NCBI GenBank assembly: GCA_020062805.1
Contig: JAGUVP010000072.1
Coordinates: 1 to 12,579 of the forward strand
From: Candidatus Bipolaricaulis sp.
Lineage (GTDB): Bacteria; Bipolaricaulota; Bipolaricaulia; Bipolaricaulales; Bipolaricaulaceae
Direction of reading: 5' to 3'
DNA: 12,579 nucleotides
Shown: piece by piece, positions 6,877-10,744 of the stretch
Layout: each line of letters starts with the position of its first letter
Numbering within the stretch: position 1 is the first letter of the stretch
Notes under the pieces: model-generated
What the model was told of the DNA's origin: nothing
Seen by the model: the letters and a program-made list of their open reading frames with translations, nothing else
Database searches by the model: none
Translations under genes and position numbers: made by a program

Positions 6877-7758
6877 TCAGGGACCACCGTACTCGTGATC
6901 GAGGTAAGCATGCATCTCACGCTTGTTGTCCAGGTATTCCCGCATGCCGTCGCTACACCCCTCCAGAAGCTGGGAGATCCCTTCCACGACATCTCTGAGA
7001 TGGCAGAGGTTGAAGCGTCGTACGGAGTCGAGAGCTCTTCCACCTTTCTTGTCCTTGGGGTAGCGAAACGAATACGAGCCAGGGTCCACCTTGCAGAATT
7101 CCTCAAGTCTTACCTCAAGAGCATCCAGATCGCGCTCGCGCTCGGAGTTAGGCCAGACCTCCTCGATGGTTGTTCGGACGCGTCTCCAAAGGAGAATCAG
7201 ATCATGTCCGAGCTCCCCAAGTTCCTTACTCTCTAGCACCTGAACATCTCGATCATGGAGCATGGCACTGACAACGAGCAGTTCCTTCAGACGCAGCTCT
7301 ATGCAGTGCCTGTATAGAAACCCTATGGGATACGCCAACGTATCTTGGTCTCTTTCGCGCTGGACCACGTACTCGACCAGTAGGTCTGCGGCAAGCTTGT
7401 ACCCGATTGCATAGATATCCCAGATGTACTCAGCGAAACCCAGACATGCGTCTGTCCGCCAGCCATCAGGAGAGGGCCTTGAAGGGAATAGGGGCTTACG
7501 CAAGTACGCTCGTCCACGTTCAAGCTGTGCCATAACCTCGGACAGTTCTGAACAGATCGGTGGATGATAGCTTGGTTCGGGAATGGGGCGACCCTCGCGA
7601 CGGGTTGCTTCGAGCCAGGCGGCTTTGGCGCTCTCTACCTCTCGCAGGGCTTCCTCCGCTGTAGCCCCGAAGGCTGAGCAAGCCTCCAGGTCGGGGATGT
7701 CGGCGATGTACCCGTCGTCCTCGTCGCTCCAGAAGATGTTGATGTGGTAGTCCCTCAT
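6877..7758 (-). CDS. HicB-like antitoxin domain fused to a HEPN-like domain, 293 aa
   Basis: Residues 1-55 are a HicB-type RNase H-like fold (INIFWSDEDDGYIADIPDLE, then ATAEEALREVESAKAAWLE). In standard hicAB systems this fold neutralises the HicA mRNA toxin. Here it continues without a break into about 225 further residues. Their features recall uncharacterised HEPN-like proteins: YPIGFLYRHCIELRLKELL (143-161), GELGHDLILLWRRVR (181-195), DPGSYSFRYPKD (225-236) and a C-terminal helix. The second copy of the HicB sequence in this window (8832-9052) ends right after the shared EGR-I-P-x-P-x-Y segment, so the join follows the end of the HicB unit. No hicA gene is next to it. Start ATG at 7756-7758; the ribosome site is weak (GGAA), and it lies 12 bp after the DUF2283-type gene, so translation may be coupled. 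A self-regulated toxin or antitoxin fusion is an inference. Confidence 0.8.
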   Translation of the reverse strand: MRDYHINIFWSDEDDGYIADIPDLEACSAFGATAEEALREVESAKAAWLEATRREGRPIPEPSYHPPICSELSEVMAQLERGRAYLRKPLFPSRPSPDGWRTDACLGFAEYIWDIYAIGYKLAADLLVEYVVQRERDQDTLAYPIGFLYRHCIELRLKELLVVSAMLHDRDVQVLESKELGELGHDLILLWRRVRTTIEEVWPNSERERDLDALEVRLEEFCKVDPGSYSFRYPKDKKGGRALDSVRRFNLCHLRDVVEGISQLLEGCSDGMREYLDNKREMHAYLDHEYGGP

Positions 7759-7770
7759 GGGTGGATTCCG

Positions 7771-8013
7771 TCAGGAAAGCGCAACCTCGTGGGTCTTGCC
7801 GCGCGCTTCGTCCACGAGAACCAGCTTGCCGTCCGCTCCCGGCGCAACCTGCTCGTTGCCGCTTGGGGACTCAATCCCGTACACGGTCCCGTCGGGGGCG
7901 AGATCTATGTTCAGCTCGTCGCTGTTGCGAACGGTCTCCACGTCGGCTCGCTTCCCCCTGAGCCGCATGTACGCCACGCCCTGCTGCGATCGCACGTGAG
8001 CTTCATCCCGCAT
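7771..8013 (-). CDS. DUF2283-type small protein, 80 aa, N-terminus probably frameshifted
   Basis: The core (GVAYMRLRGKRADVETV, NIDLAPDGTVYGIE) matches the pattern I know from DUF2283, small proteins of unknown function often found in toxin-antitoxin-like pairs. As read, it starts at ATG 8013 (or GTG 8016) with MRDEAHVRSQQ, which is not family-like. A different frame starting at ATG 8006 reads MKLTCDR, which is the expected family beginning. One added base near 7986 would join it to QQGVAYMRL. The gene therefore probably lost one base (or the read did), although the alternative start may still give a shortened but folded product. A C-terminal extension (ADGKLVLVDEARGKTHEVALS) is present. It is 12 bp upstream of the HicB-HEPN gene and 24 bp downstream of the cut protease, in one transcription direction. 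Confidence 0.65.
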   Translation of the reverse strand: MRDEAHVRSQQGVAYMRLRGKRADVETVRNSDELNIDLAPDGTVYGIESPSGNEQVAPGADGKLVLVDEARGKTHEVALS

Positions 8014-8037
8014 CACCCATGCTCAGAGGGCATCTTA

Positions 8038-8646
8038 CTACTCACAGGGATCGGGACAAGAATCCGGCACAGCTATGCACGGAACAAGATCTGACCCCGA
8101 CGATGCTTCGTCTTCAAGACTCTCCCCGATCATCGTTGCTACGATCCCTTGCCGAACCAGCGGGTAGTTGGTGGTCCTATGGCGCAGACCCAGAGGGTAA
8201 CCGAGCACAAGAACCTCGTCTCCCATCGTGATCCCAAGCCGGCCAATCGTTGCGGAGTCCGAGAACGACGAGTAGTCGGCCCATTTGGCACTGATCTTCT
8301 GGTCTTGGACAAGCATTGGCGTGACGTCAACAGCCAAAACATCTACGTCTCTGTCCGGGTGCTCGCGCCATGTCCTATCCCCATCCGCCGACCTCAGAGG
8401 ATAGGGAACAGCGTTCCGGGCGATGCGCTCGTGCTCTTCCTTCACGTTCAGATGTAGGATCATGTGTGAAGCCTGAGCGCGTTGCTCCGCATCCTTATGG
8501 ATCACGTGCTTGTTGGTCACCAAGAACAGTTTGACACCATCCCTACTCACTGAGCGCGCCACCAAGAAACCCGTTCCCCGACCCCCCCATTGGTTCTCAA
8601 CAAGCATGGTTGCGTGTATCCAAGTGTCTACGACCGGCGATGCCAT
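8038..8646 (-). pseudogene. Trypsin-like serine protease, truncated before the catalytic Ser
   Basis: This has the front part of a two-barrel trypsin-like peptidase. The ATG at 8644-8646 has GGAGG at 8657-8661, an 11-base spacing; an in-frame TTG at 8667 is less likely. GRGTGFLVA (22-30) and LFLVTNKHVIH (40-50, catalytic H47) are typical. HPDRDVDVLAVDV (97-108) holds the Asp (D100 or D102). EVLVLGYPLGLRHRTTNYPL follows. After VRQGIVATMIGESLEDE the family normally goes on to a G-x-S-G-(S/G)-P motif. Here the sequence switches to unrelated residues and stops after SCPDPCE. Without the Ser the protein cannot be an active protease. The loss of homology coincides with GGGGTCAGATCTTG (reverse strand, 8085-8098). 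Such proteases occur in defence islands, some linked to ATPases, none of which is present here. Confidence 0.75.
8085..8098 (-). repeat. GGGGTCAGATCTTG motif at the protease breakpoint, possible mobile-element end
   Basis: On the reverse strand GGGGTCAGATCTTG appears exactly where protease similarity ends. From memory, this motif is common at ends or REP-like flanks of Y1 (IS200/IS605, RAYT) transposases. No such transposase is in the window, so only a scar is suggested. Confidence 0.3.
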
Positions 8647-8673
8647 GTCCTGAACCGCCTCCTGCAATATGCC

Positions 8674-8820
8674 CTACACATGTGATTCCTCCAGAATCGC
8701 GATCTCCTCCTCGGTGAGGCCGTAGAGGGCGTAGACCAGTTGGTCGATCTGGTGGTCGGTGGCGGTGATCTGGCGCTGGAGCGTGGTGTTCTCGTGGGCG
8801 GTCTTGGCGGGGCGGCGCAT
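8674..8820 (-). pseudogene. Duplicated C-terminal tail of the type IIG methylase
   Basis: The 48-codon frame reads KTAHENTTLQRQITATDHQ, then IDQLVYALYGLTEEEIA. The end of the large methylase at 10741-10890 reads KTAHEKTMLQRQIAATDHQ, then INQLVYDLHGLTADEIR. About 130 bp of DNA are similar, roughly 85-90% by eye. This helical tail is typical of the end of Eco57I-type enzymes. Nothing of the catalytic or recognition parts remains. It lies between the frameshifted hicB (11 bp) and the protease (27 bp). An ATG at 8818-8820 could start it, but without a ribosome site. It is best seen as the scar of a second methylase copy. Confidence 0.75.
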
Positions 8821-8831
8821 GTGAATGGAGA

Positions 8832-9052
8832 TCACCTCGTGGCTTGGTAGATCGCGGGGCGGTAGCGGGGTTGGGGGATGCAGCGCCCTTCGGCGCGGGC
8901 TGCTTCGAGCCAGGCGGCTTTGGCGATCTCTACCTCCCTTAGGGCCTCCTCCGCTGTAGCCCCAAGGCAGAGCAAGCCTCCAAGTCGGGGATGTCGGCGA
9001 TGTACCCGCCGTCCTCCTCGCTCCAGAAGATGTTGATGTGGTAGTGCTTCAC
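8832..9052 (-). pseudogene. Second hicB-like gene, broken by a 1-bp deletion
   Basis: From GTG 9052 the frame reads VKHYHINIFWSEEDGGYIAD, then IPDLEACSALG, and is then lost. The +1 frame continues ATAEEALREVEIAKAAWLEA to YRPAIYQATR and a stop at 8832-8834. Compared with the intact copy at 7571-7758, GCCTTCGGGGCTACA has become GCCTTGGGGCTACA, so one C is missing near 8973. The two copies are about 90% identical over 190 bp. This copy has no HEPN extension and ends where a normal standalone HicB would. It has no hicA partner. The product should be non-functional unless the deletion is a read error. Confidence 0.8.
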
Positions 9053-9118
9053 GACGGTGTCCCACGTAGTCTGCACACCGGAGTTCCCCTGCTGCATCCT
9101 CATGATTGCAGGACACCC

Positions 9119-9325
9119 TCACCTCTTATGACACTCCTCACAGCACCAGCGGCATCCATCGACCTTCGAGTAGTGCTTTCCTGCCTCCCGTACGGCAGCG
9201 CGGCAACTGTCAAACACACCAAGGTACTGCCTGTTCTCCTCGCTGGGAAGCCAAGAGCAATCGGCCTTGTGCACCTCATGCTCTCCGCTTGCCTGTGCCT
9301 GACGGTTCACGTAGTACTTCGGCAT
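9119..9325 (-). CDS. Small conserved Cys/His-rich protein (YYVN type), 68 aa
   Basis: This matches a small family of uncharacterised proteins I recall with a start like KYYVN-x-x-AQ, a middle HEVH-x-x-DC-x-x-LP and a C-terminal GC-x-x-C-x-x-x-CH. Here these read PKYYVNRQAQASGEHEVHKA, SWLPSEENRQYLGVFDSC and GCRWCCEECHKR. Six cysteines and several histidines suggest metal binding or disulphides, but this is inference. Two ATGs are adjacent. The second (9323-9325) is better placed behind AGGAAGGG than the first (9326-9328), which would sit one base from it. There is no signal peptide. The gene seems intact and in one direction with its neighbours. Members of this family often occur near mobile and defence genes, but no function is known to me. 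Confidence 0.8.
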   Translation of the reverse strand: MPKYYVNRQAQASGEHEVHKADCSWLPSEENRQYLGVFDSCRAAVREAGKHYSKVDGCRWCCEECHKR

Positions 9326-9420
9326 CATCCCTTCCTATACCATGTCTGAACAGCGATGGCCAGCCGGTATCGGGCTCGCCGTCTGCACAAGCCCGGTGGC
9401 AATGTCCCCGGCCACCTTGC

Positions 9421-9543
9421 TCAGCGTGTCTCAGCTTTCTTCCCTCCGCCCCCATCCTTCGTTACGACGTCAATCAGATTCGGATCGGACTTCGGACCCT
9501 TGACCGGCTTCTTGGTACCAGCCTTCCCTGTCAGAGTGATCAC
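9421..9543 (-). CDS. Possible small ORF, 37-40 aa
   Basis: A GGGAGG site on the reverse strand (about 9543-9548) is followed by a short frame rich in Lys and Gly (GKAGTKKPVKGPKSDPNLID, then a GGGG turn). The GTG at 9543 overlaps the ribosome site; a CTG at 9534 is better spaced but rare. After the stop a neighbouring frame continues protein-like (SKVAGDIATGLVQTAS), so a frameshifted longer gene is also possible. Weak evidence. Confidence 0.3.
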   Translation of the reverse strand: MITLTGKAGTKKPVKGPKSDPNLIDVVTKDGGGGKKAETR

Positions 9544-9580
9544 CTCCCGTTCCCGGAGTGCTAAAGACACGGCCTCCACC

Positions 9581-10072
9581 TCAATGAATCACCATCGCCT
9601 CGATCACCAACGCCAGAACTGCAAGCGCGAGAGCCCACAGTGCTACTCGAAAGGAACGCACCTTCTTCCCATGGGCCACCTTGTTGAACCGCCAAGCCTC
9701 TCCCATGTTTGCCGCCGTTCTCTCCATTGTCTCATGCAGCGACGCATTCCAGTATCGTTCAACCAGCGAAGCCACGTTTGGGTCCCAGCGCCTGGACTGC
9801 GGAAGTATCGACACGATCGCACCTGCAATGCTGACGAGCAGAGCGCCGCAACCGAACATAGTGAGGAGACGTAAGATCGCGTGGTCGGCTCCGAGCAAAC
9901 CGCGCTGAAGCACGAGCACGAGAACTACAGCAGCGAAGCCTAGAGTGATACCAGCCTTCTGGTCAACAGCATCCGACGCAGCTTCAAGATCCCGGAGCCT
10001 GCGCTCCGCGAGAGCCACGATGAACTCGCGCGCTTCTGTATCACCCTGTTGTTCCTCTCGTCCTCCGCTCAT
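9581..10072 (-). CDS. Three-helix membrane protein, SLATT/PycTM-like layout, 163 aa
   Basis: The protein has a charged N-terminal helix (TEAREFIVALAERRLRDLEA, residues 12-31), then two close membrane helices (about 41-57 GITLGFAAVVLVLVLQ; about 68-90 LLTMFGCGALLVSIAGAIVS). A cytosolic segment of about 50 residues follows (RYWNASLHETMERTAANMGE), then a final membrane helix (142-162). The order of helix, 2TM, soluble loop with N-K-x-x-x-x-K-K, and 1TM is that of SLATT and Pycsar-effector proteins, which permeabilise membranes after nucleotide signals. The resemblance is in layout, not proven sequence. The start is ATG 10072 (MSGGREEQ); an upstream extension to 10141 is less likely. No cyclase gene is adjacent. 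It is separated by 180 bp from the gene upstream, so it may have its own promoter. Confidence 0.75.
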   Translation of the reverse strand: MSGGREEQQGDTEAREFIVALAERRLRDLEAASDAVDQKAGITLGFAAVVLVLVLQRGLLGADHAILRLLTMFGCGALLVSIAGAIVSILPQSRRWDPNVASLVERYWNASLHETMERTAANMGEAWRFNKVAHGKKVRSFRVALWALALAVLALVIEAMVIH

Positions 10073-10252
10073 CACCCAATCGTAGCCTGTGATACAAGCC
10101 GTATGCAATGGCCGTTGGTGGTTCTGCGAGCAAGAGAACAAGCACGCAATGCATGGATGTACGGGACCACATCTGAATCTGGGGATGCCACATGCGCTAT
10201 GTCAGGAGCTTTCGCTCTCCCACCCGGGTCACGCGAGACGCCCGGGCCCACG
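10073..10252. other. Intergenic region with paired CCCGGG boxes
   Basis: CCCGGG occurs at 10223-10228 and 10241-10246, 12 bp apart and each self-complementary, just after the stop of the small membrane-anchored gene. They could pair in RNA but lack a U-run, so a terminator is not supported. The promoter of the downstream three-helix protein should be here, but I see no clear boxes. Confidence 0.3.
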
Positions 10253-10744
10253 TCATGGCGTCAGTGTTGTTTGGTAGCGACCCGGAACGTTCGAATCATC
10301 CTCCCACGTTATCTCGACCTCGAAAGGCGGGTTCGAGTCGCAGGTGAACACGTGGCGCGAGATCTCGGAGCCTGCTTCAATCACCTCCGGAATCCTCACG
10401 CCCGAATGAACTGCAGGATGTTCGTCCAGTGGCTTCCCGTCCATAAGGATCTGAATCCTCCGCGCTGCACCGCGGCCTCGGTTGCTGATGTGGAGGCAAT
10501 GTCCTCCGGTGAGATCCGAACGAAGCGCAGCCCGGAGTGCGGCCTGCCGAGCCTGTGTCAGGCGGTCAGCGTCGCGTTGTTCCTCGATCCCGAGCAACCT
10601 GGCCTGTGTTTCTGTAGCCTTCCTATTTGCCCTCTTGCTTGAGCACACCGCCCAGATCGACACAAATAACGCACACACCGCGACCAGAAACGTCAGAAAC
10701 TCTGCAATACCGGGATCCCGAAACCATTCAACGACACCTTTCAT
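10253..10744 (-). CDS. Membrane-anchored hypothetical protein coupled to the type IIG enzyme, 163 aa
   Basis: The start ATG (10742-10744) overlaps the methylase stop as ATGA, and GGAGG lies 10 bp upstream within the methylase gene, so the two are translated together. One membrane helix spans about residues 14-36 (AEFLTFLVAVCALFVSIWAV). A basic, helical, probably coiled-coil stretch follows (SSKRANRKATETQARLLGIE, EEQRDADRLTQARQAAL). The C-terminal half is beta-type (HISNRGRGAARRIQILMDGK, ISRHVFTCDSNPPFEVEITW) and recalls small Ig-like sensor domains of uncharacterised proteins. The short N-terminus and basic residues after the helix put the bulk in the cytoplasm. I do not recognise a named family. 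The coupling suggests a role tied to the restriction enzyme. Confidence 0.75.
   Translation of the reverse strand: MKGVVEWFRDPGIAEFLTFLVAVCALFVSIWAVCSSKRANRKATETQARLLGIEEQRDADRLTQARQAALRAALRSDLTGGHCLHISNRGRGAARRIQILMDGKPLDEHPAVHSGVRIPEVIEAGSEISRHVFTCDSNPPFEVEITWEDDSNVPGRYQTTLTP

Noticed and set aside
7571..9052. A hicA toxin gene beside either hicB copy
   Set aside because: No short frame with the dsRBD-like HicA pattern was found upstream or downstream of either copy; the neighbours are other gene types.
9356..9874. Forward-strand ORF of 172 codons
   Set aside because: It is antisense to the three-helix membrane protein and reads as low-complexity, non-family sequence.
10223..10246. Rho-independent terminator from paired CCCGGG boxes
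   Set aside because: The stem is only 6 bp, each box is self-complementary, and there is no U-run on either strand.
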